DNA from: JAJYTL01 sp046705265
GTDB lineage: Bacteria > Pseudomonadota > Alphaproteobacteria > Ferrovibrionales > Ferrovibrionaceae
Length of the DNA: 22,987 nucleotides
NCBI GenBank assembly: GCA_046705265.1
Contig: JBJKQL010000101.1
Span: 1-22,987 of the forward strand
Direction of reading: 5' to 3'
A program made the translations under genes and the position numbers. Positions 1 through 8,091 of this stretch are shown here, one piece after another (position 1 is the stretch's first letter; each line of letters opens with the position of its first letter). The notes beneath the pieces are model-generated. The model ran no database searches. It was not told the DNA's origin and saw nothing but the letters and a program-made list of their open reading frames with translations.

Positions 1-2
1 AA

Positions 3-1037
3 AAGGAGGGCGCGCTCGCGAACTACAAGCCCAGCGAGCCGAAATCCCCGGCGGCCCCGGAAGCCGTGCCCGCATCCGTGCCTCCGTCATCGGCTTCCCC
101 CGCGACTTCACCGCCGCCAGCGGCGGCGCGGCCGCCCGTTGACGGAACGGCAGCGCCGGCATCACCCGCCCGCCAAGCTAGGCCTATCTTTGCGAGCCCG
201 CTGGCGCGGCGCATGGCGGTGCAGAGCGGCATCGACCTCCGCTCGCTGACTGGCTCCGGCCCGCACGGACGCATTATCAAACGTGATATCGAAGCACGCC
301 TCGTCGGTGCGGAAGCGCGAGCACAGAGCGTGCCGCATGCACCGGAACTGCCGCAAGGTGGCTTTGTCGCAGTTCCGCTCTCGTCGATGCGCAAGACGAT
401 CGCTCGGCGCATGCAGGAATCGAAGCAGACCGTGCCGCATTTCTATCTAACCGTGGATATGGAACTCGATCAGCTTCTCGCGCTTCGTCGTCAGATCAAC
501 GACAACACCGATTACAAATTGACCGTAAACGACTTTGTGATTCGCGCGGCGGCCCTCGCGCTTGCAAAGGTACCGGAAGCGAACGCGGTATGGGGCAATG
601 ATGTCATCCTGCGGTCGCAGACCGCCGATGTCTCAGTTGCTGTGGCGCTTGAGAACGGTCTTATCACGCCGATCATCCGCTCGGCCGATCGCAAGACCGT
701 CGGTATGATTGCAACCGAGATGCGCGACCTCGCGGAGCGCGCCAAGGCGGGCACTCTCGCGCCCGAGGAATATCAAGGCGGCGCGTTTTCGATCTCGAAT
801 CTCGGGATGTATAAAATTCGCGAATTCGCAGCCATCATCAATCCGCCACAGAGTTCGATACTTGCCGTCGGCATGGCAGAGCAGCGACCGGTTGTGCGTA
901 ACGGCGCCCTTGCCATGGCGATGCAGATGACCTGTACCCTGGCTTGTGATCACCGCGTGATGGACGGCGTGCTAGGTGCCCGTCTCCTGTCAGCAATCCG
1001 AAACTATGTGGAAAATCCCGCATTATTAATGGTTTGA
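3..1037 (+). CDS. pdhC: Dihydrolipoamide acetyltransferase E2 of pyruvate dehydrogenase, 5'-truncated by window edge
   Basis: This E2 core subunit transfers the acetyl group from lipoamide to CoA in the pyruvate dehydrogenase complex. The frame is open to the left edge, so the N-terminal lipoyl domain lies outside the window. The first visible stretch is the Pro/Ala-rich flexible linker typical of E2. A peripheral subunit-binding domain follows at about bases 180-305 (FASPLARRMA, then TGSGPHGRIIKRDIE), which docks E1 or E3. The catalytic domain covers the rest and carries the active-site motif DHRVMDG near bases 949-969, with the catalytic His and Asp. The C-terminus ends in ENPALLMV, normal for the family. 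A GTG at base 66 is an internal codon, not the real start. lpd follows 143 bases downstream, in the usual order. Assignment to the pyruvate rather than another 2-oxoacid complex rests on overall similarity plus context, and is likely but not proven. Confidence 0.92.
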   Translation, partial: KEGALANYKPSEPKSPAAPEAVPASVPPSSASPATSPPPAAARPPVDGTAAPASPARQARPIFASPLARRMAVQSGIDLRSLTGSGPHGRIIKRDIEARLVGAEARAQSVPHAPELPQGGFVAVPLSSMRKTIARRMQESKQTVPHFYLTVDMELDQLLALRRQINDNTDYKLTVNDFVIRAAALALAKVPEANAVWGNDVILRSQTADVSVAVALENGLITPIIRSADRKTVGMIATEMRDLAERAKAGTLAPEEYQGGAFSISNLGMYKIREFAAIINPPQSSILAVGMAEQRPVVRNGALAMAMQMTCTLACDHRVMDGVLGARLLSAIRNYVENPALLMV

Positions 1038-1180
1038 CGGTAATTCTCTAAGTGAGACCGAAGCTTTGTTCGCCAATAATTCGTAATAGGCCGTATTCGA
1101 GTTTCACAGTGGCCCTATGCTCGCTTCCCTCGAAATTTTGACCATCTTTATAAGCTTCTGATATAAAAGGATTTTTTGTT

Positions 1181-2590
1181 GTGCCTGATGCAATGCAATT
1201 TGATCTGGTGGTGATCGGTTCGGGGCCGGGCGGTTACGTGGCGGCGATCCGCGCTGCGCAACTTGGGATGAAAGTCGCGGTCGTGGAGCGCGAGCATCTT
1301 GGCGGCATATGTCTGAATTGGGGTTGCATTCCAACCAAAGCGCTGCTGCGCTCGGCCGAAGTCTACGACACATTACAACATGCCGCCGATTTCGGCTGCA
1401 AGATCGAGGGCAAGGTTGGTTATGATTTCGCCGCCGTCATCAATCGTTCGCGGAAAGTCGCCGACCAACTCTCGAACGGTGTGAAGTTCTTGTTCAAGAA
1501 GAACAAGATTGCCGCCGTCATGGGGACCGGTACGCTGGCCGGCAAGGGCCGCGTCAGAATCAAGGGGGTGGACGGGGCAGAAAGCGAGCTTCTTAGCAAG
1601 CATATCATTGTTGCAACGGGTGCCCGAGCCCGTAGCTTGCCCGGTCTCGAACCCGATGGTGACCGCGTCTGGACCTATAAGGAAGCGATGGTGCCAAAGG
1701 CGATGCCGAAATCGCTGCTGGTCATTGGTTCGGGCGCTATCGGCATCGAATTCGCCTCCTTTTACCGGGCGTTCGGCGCCGAGGTGACAGTGGTCGAGAT
1801 CCTCGATCGCATCCTCCCGGTGGAGGACGCCGAAATATCCACCTTTGCTGCCAAGGCTTTCGAGCGTCGAGGGATCAGGCTTCATACCAAGACCACTGTG
1901 AATGGGATCGCGAAACAGGGTCCTGGTGTGGTAGCGACCATCAAGGATGCGGCCGGCAAGACGGACAAGATCAACGTCGAGCGTGCCATCCTTGCCATCG
2001 GCATCGTTGGCAACGTTGAGGGCATTGGCATCGAAAAGACTGGCGTCAAGGTGGAGAAGGGCCATATCCAGGTGGACCGCTGGTGCCAGACCGGGGAAGC
2101 AGGAGTCTATGCCATCGGCGACGTTGTCGGCCCGCCTTGGCTGGCGCATAAGGCGATGCATGAAGGCGTGTTTTGCGTCGAGAGGATTGCGGGTATCAAG
2201 GGTGTAGAGCCGTTGGATGTAAGCCGTGTTCCAGCCTGCACCTATTCGCATCCACAGATTGCAAGCGTCGGCCTGACTGAAGCTAAGGCGAAGGAGAATG
2301 GGCGGGCGGTCAAAATCGGACATTTTCCCCTGATCGGTAACGGCAAAGCGGTGGCCATGAACGACACCGAGGGAATGGTGAAAACGATATTTGATGCGAA
2401 GTCAGGCGAGCTTCTCGGCGCTCACATGGTCGGTCCCGATGTCACCGAGTTGATACAAGGTTATGGGATTGCCCGCACCCTGGAAGCGACTGAGGCGGAG
2501 CTGATGGAAACAATTTTTCCCCACCCGACGCTCTCGGAAGCCATGCACGAATCGGTGCTTGACGCCTATAGCCGTGCACTCCACATCTAG
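1181..2590 (+). CDS. lpd: Dihydrolipoamide dehydrogenase (E3)
   Basis: This flavoprotein reoxidises dihydrolipoamide on E2 and passes electrons to NAD+. The product has 469 residues, the normal length. The FAD-binding motif GSGPGG is at residues 13-18. The redox-active disulfide is C44-LNWG-C49. A second Rossmann motif for NAD (VIGSGAIGIEFA) lies near residue 180, and the FAD-contact segment YAIGDV is in the last third. The C-terminal dimer interface carries HPTLSEAMHE, which supplies the catalytic His-Glu pair. The start is GTG at 1181, with AAGGA at 1167-1171 nine bases ahead. An in-frame ATG four codons later (1193) is the alternative. The 143-base gap after pdhC turns AT-rich just before the start, so a separate promoter is possible, although the genes are functionally one set. 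I see no defects. Confidence 0.96.
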   Translation: MPDAMQFDLVVIGSGPGGYVAAIRAAQLGMKVAVVEREHLGGICLNWGCIPTKALLRSAEVYDTLQHAADFGCKIEGKVGYDFAAVINRSRKVADQLSNGVKFLFKKNKIAAVMGTGTLAGKGRVRIKGVDGAESELLSKHIIVATGARARSLPGLEPDGDRVWTYKEAMVPKAMPKSLLVIGSGAIGIEFASFYRAFGAEVTVVEILDRILPVEDAEISTFAAKAFERRGIRLHTKTTVNGIAKQGPGVVATIKDAAGKTDKINVERAILAIGIVGNVEGIGIEKTGVKVEKGHIQVDRWCQTGEAGVYAIGDVVGPPWLAHKAMHEGVFCVERIAGIKGVEPLDVSRVPACTYSHPQIASVGLTEAKAKENGRAVKIGHFPLIGNGKAVAMNDTEGMVKTIFDAKSGELLGAHMVGPDVTELIQGYGIARTLEATEAELMETIFPHPTLSEAMHESVLDAYSRALHI

Positions 2591-2653
2591 AATGTAGAGG
2601 GGCTCGAAGTAGAATAGCCTGAAAATGCTCTAGCGTTGCCGCATGAAGGATTT

Positions 2654-3595
2654 ATGAGCGAAATTTCCCTGCGTCATCCCGAGAAACGCTTGCGGCCAGA
2701 TAACCCGGTGGCACGAAAGCCGGCTTGGATCCGCGTCAAGGCGCCGACGTCTCCCGAATACGAAGCGACTCGGAAGCTGATGCGTGGACTTGGCCTCGCG
2801 ACGGTCTGCGAAGAGGCCGCGTGTCCGAATATTGGCGAATGCTGGGCGAAACGCCACGCGACCGTGATGATATTGGGGTCGATCTGCACGCGTGCCTGCG
2901 CCTTCTGCAATGTTGCGACCGGGAATCCGCAAATCGTTGATCCACACGAGCCGGAACACGTCGCAGCGGCAGTCGGCGAGCTCGAACTCGAGCATGTGGT
3001 GGTGACCTCGGTCGACCGTGATGATCTCGATGACGGTGGGGCCGGGCAGTTCGTCGCCGTGATTCGGGCGATCCGCGACAAGGCTCCCGACACCACGATC
3101 GAGGTTTTGACTCCCGATTTTCTGCGTAAACCCGGTGCCCTAGAAGCGGTGATAGCGGCCAAGCCCGACGTCTTCAACCATAATCTTGAAACCGTGCCTC
3201 GCCTTTATCCGACAATCCGACCGGGAGCGCGTTATTTCCATTCGCTACGGCTTCTTAACCGAGTCAAGGACATCGATCCCGCCATCTTCACGAAATCGGG
3301 TCTCATGGTCGGTCTCGGCGAGGACACGGGAGAAATCCACCAAGTGATGGACGATCTGCGCTCGGCCGATGTGGATTTTCTCACCGTGGGTCAGTATTTG
3401 CAGCCGTCTCCAAAGCACGCGCCGATCGATCGATTTGTCTCTCCGGATGAATTCTCCCGTCTGAAGGAAATGGCTTTCGGCAAAGGCTTTCTTATGGTTT
3501 CCGCTTCGCCCTTGACCCGCTCCTCGCATCATGCGGGTGAGGATTTCGTGCGGCTCCGCGCTGCGCGCGAGGCATTGACTGCGGAAGCCGGATAA
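2654..3595 (+). CDS. lipA: Lipoyl synthase (radical SAM)
   Basis: LipA inserts two sulfurs into protein-bound octanoyl groups to make lipoyl cofactors, which the E2 encoded just upstream needs. The 313-residue product shows both clusters expected. The auxiliary iron-sulfur cluster uses C52, C57 and C63 (CEEAACPNIGEC), and the radical SAM cluster uses C78, C82 and C85 (CTRACAFC). The family's C-terminal RSSHHAGE motif, whose Ser ligates the auxiliary cluster, is present. I chose ATG 2654 because the protein then starts MSEISLRHPEK, in line with the family, with GAAGGA at 2645-2650 ahead of it. The spacing of three bases is short. A TTG at 2636 would add six residues and is the alternative. The next gene starts three bases after the stop, so the two are almost certainly co-transcribed. 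Confidence 0.95.
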   Translation: MSEISLRHPEKRLRPDNPVARKPAWIRVKAPTSPEYEATRKLMRGLGLATVCEEAACPNIGECWAKRHATVMILGSICTRACAFCNVATGNPQIVDPHEPEHVAAAVGELELEHVVVTSVDRDDLDDGGAGQFVAVIRAIRDKAPDTTIEVLTPDFLRKPGALEAVIAAKPDVFNHNLETVPRLYPTIRPGARYFHSLRLLNRVKDIDPAIFTKSGLMVGLGEDTGEIHQVMDDLRSADVDFLTVGQYLQPSPKHAPIDRFVSPDEFSRLKEMAFGKGFLMVSASPLTRSSHHAGEDFVRLRAAREALTAEAG

Positions 3596-3598
3596 GGG

Positions 3599-4072
3599 AT
3601 GCCGACTCACGCGGAGAAGCGGGTTCTTCCTTACAGCCCGCAGCAACTCTTTGATCTCGTGGCGGCGATAGAAAGCTACCCTGAATTTCTGCCGTGGTGC
3701 GTCGGGGCGCGCGTTCGCAGACGTGACGGCAATGTTCTTCTTGCCGACATGATTATCGGCTTCAGGATGTTCCGGGAGCGATTCACCTCCCGCGTCGTTC
3801 TCGATCCTCCGAGTCGCATCGACGTATCTTATACTGAGGGTCCGTTCCGGCACCTCACCAATCATTGGCTCTTCCTGCCGCACGGTGATGGCGAGACCTT
3901 GATCGACTTCTATGTCGATTTTGAATTTCGCTCGCGCGTGTTGCGGGCGGCGATCGGCGTGCTCTTCAACGAGGCTGTGCGGAGAATGATCAGTGCCTTC
4001 GAGTGCCGCGCGGGTGCCCTTTATGGCTCCAGGACGGGCGTCCCGGCGCCTTCCGGCCCGCTCAAGCCCTGA
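3599..4072 (+). CDS. COQ10/RatA-type START-domain protein (ubiquinone-binding)
   Basis: This small protein of 157 residues belongs to the polyketide cyclase/START superfamily, in the branch holding mitochondrial COQ10 and bacterial RatA. COQ10 binds ubiquinone and is needed for efficient respiration. The N-terminal pattern (tolerance of 'PYSPQQLFDLVAAIESYPEFLPWC') is the classic signature of this branch: an aromatic/Pro segment, then an acidic helix, then YPEFLPWC. A further helix near residues 120-140 (LFNEAVRRMISAFE) closes the lipid cavity. The start lies directly after the lipA stop (TAA, three bases, ATG), which indicates co-transcription and probably translational coupling. Linkage to lipA is common in alphaproteobacteria. 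A toxin-like, ribosome-directed role was proposed for E. coli RatA, but the COQ10 role fits this lineage better. The last 15 or so residues are Pro/Gly-rich and probably disordered. Confidence 0.85.
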   Translation: MPTHAEKRVLPYSPQQLFDLVAAIESYPEFLPWCVGARVRRRDGNVLLADMIIGFRMFRERFTSRVVLDPPSRIDVSYTEGPFRHLTNHWLFLPHGDGETLIDFYVDFEFRSRVLRAAIGVLFNEAVRRMISAFECRAGALYGSRTGVPAPSGPLKP

Positions 4073-4081
4073 GCGGTAAAT

Positions 4082-4105
4082 TCGGCCCCAGCGCATTGCG
4101 GCCGA
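4082..4105. terminator. Possible shared stem-loop between convergent genes
   Basis: A perfect 6-bp inverted repeat, TCGGCC at 4082-4087 and GGCCGA at 4100-4105, has a 12-base loop and sits in the 33-base gap between two convergent genes, abutting the stop codon of the minus-strand gene. A structure here could end transcription from both sides. There is no clear T-run on either side, and a 6-bp GC palindrome can arise by chance in this GC-rich DNA, so the call is weak. Confidence 0.28.
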
Positions 4106-4861
4106 TCATATCTTTGATAGTGGTATGCCCTGGGCGAGCGTGTAATAGAGGTAGGAGATGGCGAGCAGATTGATCGCCATATGCGCCGCAATCGAAGCCC
4201 AGAGCGATCGGAAGCGTTGATAGAGAAGTGCCAGCAGGAAACCCACACCGGTGGCGTAGAGGATATGTTCGGGCTGGATATGAGCGACGCCAAAAGGAAT
4301 GGCGCTAAGCAGTGCCGCGAGCCAAAGGCGTACCCGCTGCCTTAACCAACCGAAAATCACGCCGCGAAACAAGGCTTCCTCGGCAAAGGGCGCGATGACC
4401 CCACCGAGAAAAAGCATCATCGCGAGGGCGGTCCACGAAAACCCCGCCGGCGCGAGCAGGCTGGCGCCGGGCGTATGCGGCGGCTGGCCGAGCAGCGCCT
4501 GTAGCAGGCCGATGCCGAAGCTCAACACCGGTCCGATGATGAGGCCAGCGGCGAGCGCGAGAGCCCATTGCCAAAGCGCAAGACGGCGGAGGCCAAGAAA
4601 ATGCGACAGTGAACGGCCGCGCGTCGCGGCAACCACGCCAAGGAGCAGCGCCGCATTCTGGAGCGTAAGGAGAATGCCGGTAAGAGCAAGCCGGTCCGCC
4701 GCTGGATCGCCTGCTTTCATGCCCGGTGGATGAATAATCACCGTGGCGATTATAACGGCGACAATCAGCCCGGCCGCAACGGCAATGGCCATGATGACAT
4801 CCTTGCCCGTCGGACCTGATCCGATAACGGCATGCGGCGCCTCGGATGTGGGTACGGTCAC
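4106..4861 (-). CDS. CPBP-family intramembrane metalloprotease (CAAX protease-like)
   Basis: This is an integral membrane protein of 251 residues in the CPBP (CAAX prenyl endopeptidase / bacteriocin-processing) family. All conserved active-site motifs are visible: EEALFR at residues 161-166 (EExxxR), FGVAH at 190-194 (FxxxH) and HMAIN at 227-231 (HxxxN). Hydrophobic segments lie at about 22-43, 58-80, 97-121, 143-160, 181-196 and 200-213. The gene starts with GTG at 4861, overlapping the stop of cinA by four bases (GTGA), so it is the last gene of the ispDF-pgpA-cinA unit and probably translationally coupled. Bacterial members act in peptide maturation, immunity to own bacteriocins or membrane regulation. 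The substrate here cannot be told. Nothing nearby looks like a bacteriocin or a prenylated target. Confidence 0.88.
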   Translation of the reverse strand: MTVPTSEAPHAVIGSGPTGKDVIMAIAVAAGLIVAVIIATVIIHPPGMKAGDPAADRLALTGILLTLQNAALLLGVVAATRGRSLSHFLGLRRLALWQWALALAAGLIIGPVLSFGIGLLQALLGQPPHTPGASLLAPAGFSWTALAMMLFLGGVIAPFAEEALFRGVIFGWLRQRVRLWLAALLSAIPFGVAHIQPEHILYATGVGFLLALLYQRFRSLWASIAAHMAINLLAISYLYYTLAQGIPLSKI

Positions 4862-5349
4862 GGCAGCGCTCGGGCAAGCAGCTGGAAGGCCGCGGCAACG
4901 GTCGCAAGGCGAATCGCGTGGCGGTCGCCGGGACCGAAGATATGGCGCTCATGGCATGTCGGCTGGTTACGGGTGCCAACCGCGATGTGTACGAGGCCGA
5001 CTGGTTTTTCGACACTACCGCCGCCCGGTCCCGCAATGCCCGTCACAGCGATCGTGAGATCGACGGGCGCTGCTTTGAGTGCGCCTTCTGCCATAGCCCG
5101 CGCGACTTCCTCGCTGACAGCGCCATGCTTTGCTATGAGCGCATGAGGCACGCCGAGAAGAGCTTCCTTGGCGGCGTTGGAATAGGTGACAAAGCCGCGC
5201 TCGACGACATCAGAGGCGCCGGCTACTTCGGTGAGTGCAGCGGCGATGAGCCCGCCAGTGCAGCTTTCGGCAAGCGCTATCTTATAGCCGGCGCGCCGGC
5301 AGGCATCTATTAATCGTCCGGCGTCGACGATGAGTGCTTCCGGTGTCAT
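4858..5349 (-). CDS. CinA C-terminal-domain protein (nicotinamide-nucleotide amidohydrolase, PncC type)
   Basis: This stand-alone CinA C-terminal domain has 163 residues. Proteins of this size (PncC) deamidate NMN to nicotinic acid mononucleotide in the pyridine nucleotide cycle. Motifs seen are AESCTGG at residues 27-33 (Ser nucleophile region), RGFVTYSNAAK at 51-61 and TGIAGPGGGS...KPVG at 103-118, all conserved in the family. The N-terminal molybdopterin-like COG1058 domain of full-length CinA is absent, which is normal in this gene context. I chose ATG 5349 because it overlaps the pgpA stop by four bases (ATGA), as at the other junctions of this operon. An ATG two codons upstream (5355) is equally possible. 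No strong ribosome-binding site is visible for either, consistent with coupling to pgpA translation. Confidence 0.92.
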   Translation of the reverse strand: MTPEALIVDAGRLIDACRRAGYKIALAESCTGGLIAAALTEVAGASDVVERGFVTYSNAAKEALLGVPHALIAKHGAVSEEVARAMAEGALKAAPVDLTIAVTGIAGPGGGSVEKPVGLVHIAVGTRNQPTCHERHIFGPGDRHAIRLATVAAAFQLLARALP

Positions 5350-5831
5350 ATCCATGTAGCGGCCAAACGCATAGCGGCGAGCGTGACGAGAAGGGCATAA
5401 ATGCCGGCCAGAAGATCATCGAGCATGATGCCGATGCCGCCGGAGACATTCCGGTCGGCCCAGCCAATTGGCCAGGGCTTGACGATATCGAAAATGCGGA
5501 AAGCGAGAAAGCCCAAGAGATAGGCGGCGAAGTCGAGCGGCAAAAATGCGAGAATCAGCCACAGGGCAGCAACTTCGTCGATCACGACCTGACCGGGATC
5601 GGCGATACCCTGATCTCGGCTGTAGGCGCCTGCCGCCCAAACACCGAGCGAGAAAATCAGGACTCCGGCAATACCTAACGCTACCGAACCGGCAACACGG
5701 ACGATTCCCCAGGCTGGAAACAGCGCGACAAGCGAGGCGAGGGTGCCAGGCGCGATGGGAAACAGGCCGACGCCGCCAAAGGTCGCGATCCAGGTTACCG
5801 GTCGCCCGAAGCGCTTCGGCATGGAGTTCAC
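5346..5831 (-). CDS. pgpA: Phosphatidylglycerophosphatase A
   Basis: PgpA removes the phosphate from phosphatidylglycerol phosphate, the last step of phosphatidylglycerol synthesis at the inner membrane. The product has 161 residues. The GLFPIAPGT motif (residues 22-30), VVIDEVAA (82-89), FRIFDIVKPWPI (111-122) and GGIGIMLDDLLAG (131-143) match the family, including the acidic residues that bind the metal. Hydrophobic stretches lie at about 28-70, 88-112 and 136-157. The GTG start at 5831 overlaps the ispDF stop by four bases (GTGA). An internal ATG three codons later is an alternative. Co-transcription with ispDF and cinA is very likely from the overlaps. Nothing unusual is seen in the protein. 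Confidence 0.95.
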   Translation of the reverse strand: MNSMPKRFGRPVTWIATFGGVGLFPIAPGTLASLVALFPAWGIVRVAGSVALGIAGVLIFSLGVWAAGAYSRDQGIADPGQVVIDEVAALWLILAFLPLDFAAYLLGFLAFRIFDIVKPWPIGWADRNVSGGIGIMLDDLLAGIYALLVTLAAMRLAATWI

Positions 5832-6976
5832 GGTAGCCGGACCGTTGCGGTCGCGTGGCCCGCGATACCTTCCTTTCGGCCGGTAAAGCCGAGTCCGTCG
5901 GTGGTCGTCGCCTTGATGCTGACACGCTCGGGCGCGATGCTGAGGATCGCGGCGACACGCACACGCATCGCCTCTCGGTGCGGACCGATCTTGGGCCGTT
6001 CGCAGATTAGGGTAATGTCGAGATGAGCAATGGCGCCGCGACGGACCAAGACGCGATCCGCAGCGTGGCGGAGGAAGCGATCGGAAGAAGTATTGCGCCA
6101 GCGCGGGTCGCTAGGTGGAAAGTGCTGGCCAATGTCGCCTTCTCCCAAAGCTCCCAGGATGGCATCGGTCGCCGCATGAAGCCCGACGTCGGCATCCGAA
6201 TGGCCGGCAAGGCCAAACTCATGCGGCACGACGGTGCCGCAGAGGAGGAGCGGTCGGACAGGCCCGAAAGCATGGACATCAAAGCCGTTACCGACTCTGA
6301 TATCCAAAAGACGGCCGTGCAAAATGGCTTCGGCTCGAGCTAGATCCGCCAAAACCGTGACTTTAAGGTTCGCCTCGGCTCCCGAGACCAGTCGAACAGT
6401 TAATCCCGCCCGTTCCGCTACTGCCGAATCGTCGGTAAGATCGGTCCCGACGGCATCACGATGGGCTTTTAGGATGTCCGCGAACCGGAAAACCTGTGGC
6501 GTTTGGGCACGATAAAGGCCGGCGCGGGGCACCGTTGCGACGATAATTCCTTGCTGTTCTCGCTTTAAAGTGTCGACCACCGGTAGCGCAGGGACTACAC
6601 CGGCGGCGTTTTCCAATGCCTTTAGCGCCGGCATGATCACCTCGGGTGCCAGGATTGGCCGGGCGCCGTCGTGAATCAGTACGCGTTCCGGTGCCGTACT
6701 CGCTAAGCTTTCCAACCCCCTTCGCACGGACTCCTGACGCGTTTCGCCACCAATCACGGGATCGAGGAGGTCGAGGCCCAGCGCTGCTTGGTCATAAGAT
6801 GCCCGATCCTCTTCTCGGATCACGGCCCTGACGCCATCAATTTCTGGATGTTCAAGAAGGGGCCGAAGAGCATGACGTATGAGAGCTTCGCCCGCTAAGG
6901 GCAGGTATTGTTTCGGCAGTTCGGCGCCAAGGCGGCTACCGCGGCCAGCCGCGACGACGAGGGCAATCGTTCGCAT
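5828..6976 (-). CDS. ispDF: Bifunctional IspD/IspF: MEP cytidylyltransferase and MECDP synthase
   Basis: This fusion enzyme of the MEP isoprenoid pathway has 382 residues. The N-terminal half (about 1-222) is IspD, which couples CTP to methylerythritol phosphate. It shows VVAAGRGSRLG near residue 7, then PKQYLPL, IHDGARP and ADLARAEAIL near the domain end. The C-terminal half (about 226-382) is IspF, which cyclises the product to MECDP. It shows RVGNGFDVHAFG with the Asp and His metal ligands, LAGHSDADVGLHA with the third ligand His, IGQHFPPSD, and KATTTDGLGFTGRKEGIAG near the end. Fused ispDF is common in alpha- and epsilonproteobacteria. The gene starts with ATG at 6976 and is first in the overlapping minus-strand operon. 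The divergent gap of 128 bases to dusB must hold its promoter. Confidence 0.97.
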   Translation of the reverse strand: MRTIALVVAAGRGSRLGAELPKQYLPLAGEALIRHALRPLLEHPEIDGVRAVIREEDRASYDQAALGLDLLDPVIGGETRQESVRRGLESLASTAPERVLIHDGARPILAPEVIMPALKALENAAGVVPALPVVDTLKREQQGIIVATVPRAGLYRAQTPQVFRFADILKAHRDAVGTDLTDDSAVAERAGLTVRLVSGAEANLKVTVLADLARAEAILHGRLLDIRVGNGFDVHAFGPVRPLLLCGTVVPHEFGLAGHSDADVGLHAATDAILGALGEGDIGQHFPPSDPRWRNTSSDRFLRHAADRVLVRRGAIAHLDITLICERPKIGPHREAMRVRVAAILSIAPERVSIKATTTDGLGFTGRKEGIAGHATATVRLP

Positions 6977-7104
6977 GGCGTCAAACTAATCGGGGGCCGC
7001 AACATATACAACAGAGTTTGGTGCGATGGTTTTCCTGTTGCACTGCAAAGAAACTTGTGGCTTAGTTGCCTACGAATTAATCATATTTGATTGGTGATTA
7101 AAAA
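6977..7104. promoter_or_regulatory. Divergent intergenic region between ispDF and dusB
   Basis: These 128 bases separate two operons transcribed away from each other, ispDF-pgpA-cinA-CPBP to the left and dusB-ntrBC to the right. Promoters for both must be in or near here. The right part (about 7060-7104) is clearly AT-rich compared with the coding DNA. I could not pick convincing -35/-10 pairs, or a sigma-54 site (GG-N10-GC) with good confidence, so only the role of the region is called, from gene orientation. Confidence 0.45.
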
Positions 7105-8091
7105 ATGCCCATTTGTATTGGCGGCGTGATTCTGAGCAACCCAATTCTGTTGGCTCCGATGTCCGGTGTCAGCGACCTACCATTTCGTCGTCTGGTCAAG
7201 CGGGCAGGAGCTGGGCTCGTGGTTTCGGAGATGATTGCCTCCCAGGCGATGATTAGAGAAAGCCGACAGTCCCTCAAGATGGCCGAAACGGCGGCGGAGG
7301 AAGCGCCGATGGCGGTGCAGCTTGCAGGCTGTGAGCCCCGGGTCATGGCCGAAGCGGCCCGGCTCAACGCCGACCGCGGAGCGGCATTAATCGATATTAA
7401 CATGGGTTGCCCCGTGAAGAAGGTGGTCAACGGTTACGCTGGTTCCGCTCTGATGCGTGATCTTGATCACGCTGCTCGCATTGTCGAGGCGACGGTCAAG
7501 GCCGTCTCGTTACCCGTTACCCTGAAGATGCGGACTGGCTGGGACGAAAAAAACCGCAATGCGCCGGAACTCGCGCGCCGAGCCGAGGGGCTTGGCGTGA
7601 AGATGATTACGGTCCATGGCCGCACCCGCAATCAGCTCTTCAATGGACGCGCGGACTGGCGTTTCGTCGCCGAGGTCAAGCGCGCGGTCAGAATCCCTGT
7701 AGTGGTGAATGGCGACATCAACGAGGTCGACGACGTAAAGAAAGCACTGGCGCAATCCGGCGCGGACGGCGTGATGGTTGGCCGCGGTACCTACGGCCGG
7801 CCGTGGCTCTTAAGGCAAATGAGCTATTATCTTGAGACGGGCGTGCATCTCCCTGCGCCACCGCTTGCCGAGCAGTTTGCAGTTATTTCGGAACACTACG
7901 ACATGATCCTCGCTCATTATGGCACCGCGAGCGGGGTGCGCATCGCCCGGAAGCATCTCGGCTGGTATACTCGTGGACTTCCCGGTTCAGCCGAGTTCCG
8001 CAATCGCCTCATGCGAATGGACGAAGCCCATGAGGTGCGAAGCGCGCTGGCAGAGTTTTACCAGCCACTGCTCGAACGGCAGGCGGCGTGA
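7105..8091 (+). CDS. dusB: tRNA-dihydrouridine synthase (DusB/NifR3)
   Basis: This FMN enzyme of 328 residues reduces uridine to dihydrouridine in tRNA. It is the NifR3 protein historically found upstream of ntrBC. Motifs seen are APMSGVSDLPFRR at residues 17-29, NMGCPVKKVVNGYAGSAL near 99-116 with catalytic Cys102, KMRTGW, HGRTRNQLFNGRADW and the FMN phosphate-binding GVMVGRGTYGRPW. The start is ATG 7105. The ribosome-binding region ahead of it is poor (TTGGTGATTA), so translation may be modest. The stop codon overlaps the ATG of ntrB by one base (TGATG), so the two are coupled. This arrangement is conserved in alphaproteobacteria, and dusB is thought to have no direct part in nitrogen control. 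Confidence 0.95.
   Translation: MPICIGGVILSNPILLAPMSGVSDLPFRRLVKRAGAGLVVSEMIASQAMIRESRQSLKMAETAAEEAPMAVQLAGCEPRVMAEAARLNADRGAALIDINMGCPVKKVVNGYAGSALMRDLDHAARIVEATVKAVSLPVTLKMRTGWDEKNRNAPELARRAEGLGVKMITVHGRTRNQLFNGRADWRFVAEVKRAVRIPVVVNGDINEVDDVKKALAQSGADGVMVGRGTYGRPWLLRQMSYYLETGVHLPAPPLAEQFAVISEHYDMILAHYGTASGVRIARKHLGWYTRGLPGSAEFRNRLMRMDEAHEVRSALAEFYQPLLERQAA

Noticed and set aside
1373..2323. Long minus-strand open frame opposite lpd (316 codons)
   Set aside because: It lies wholly antisense to a complete, motif-rich lpd gene, shows no recognisable domain, and long antisense frames are common in GC-rich DNA.
3245..4096. Minus-strand open frame of 283 codons across lipA and the COQ10-type gene
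   Set aside because: It spans two well-supported genes in antisense, is rich in Arg/His/Glu without domain signals, and has no ribosome-binding site or operon logic.
4106..4861. CPBP protein as part of a bacteriocin or abortive-infection defence locus
   Set aside because: The neighbours are housekeeping genes in one overlapping operon, with no toxin, peptide precursor or other defence gene.
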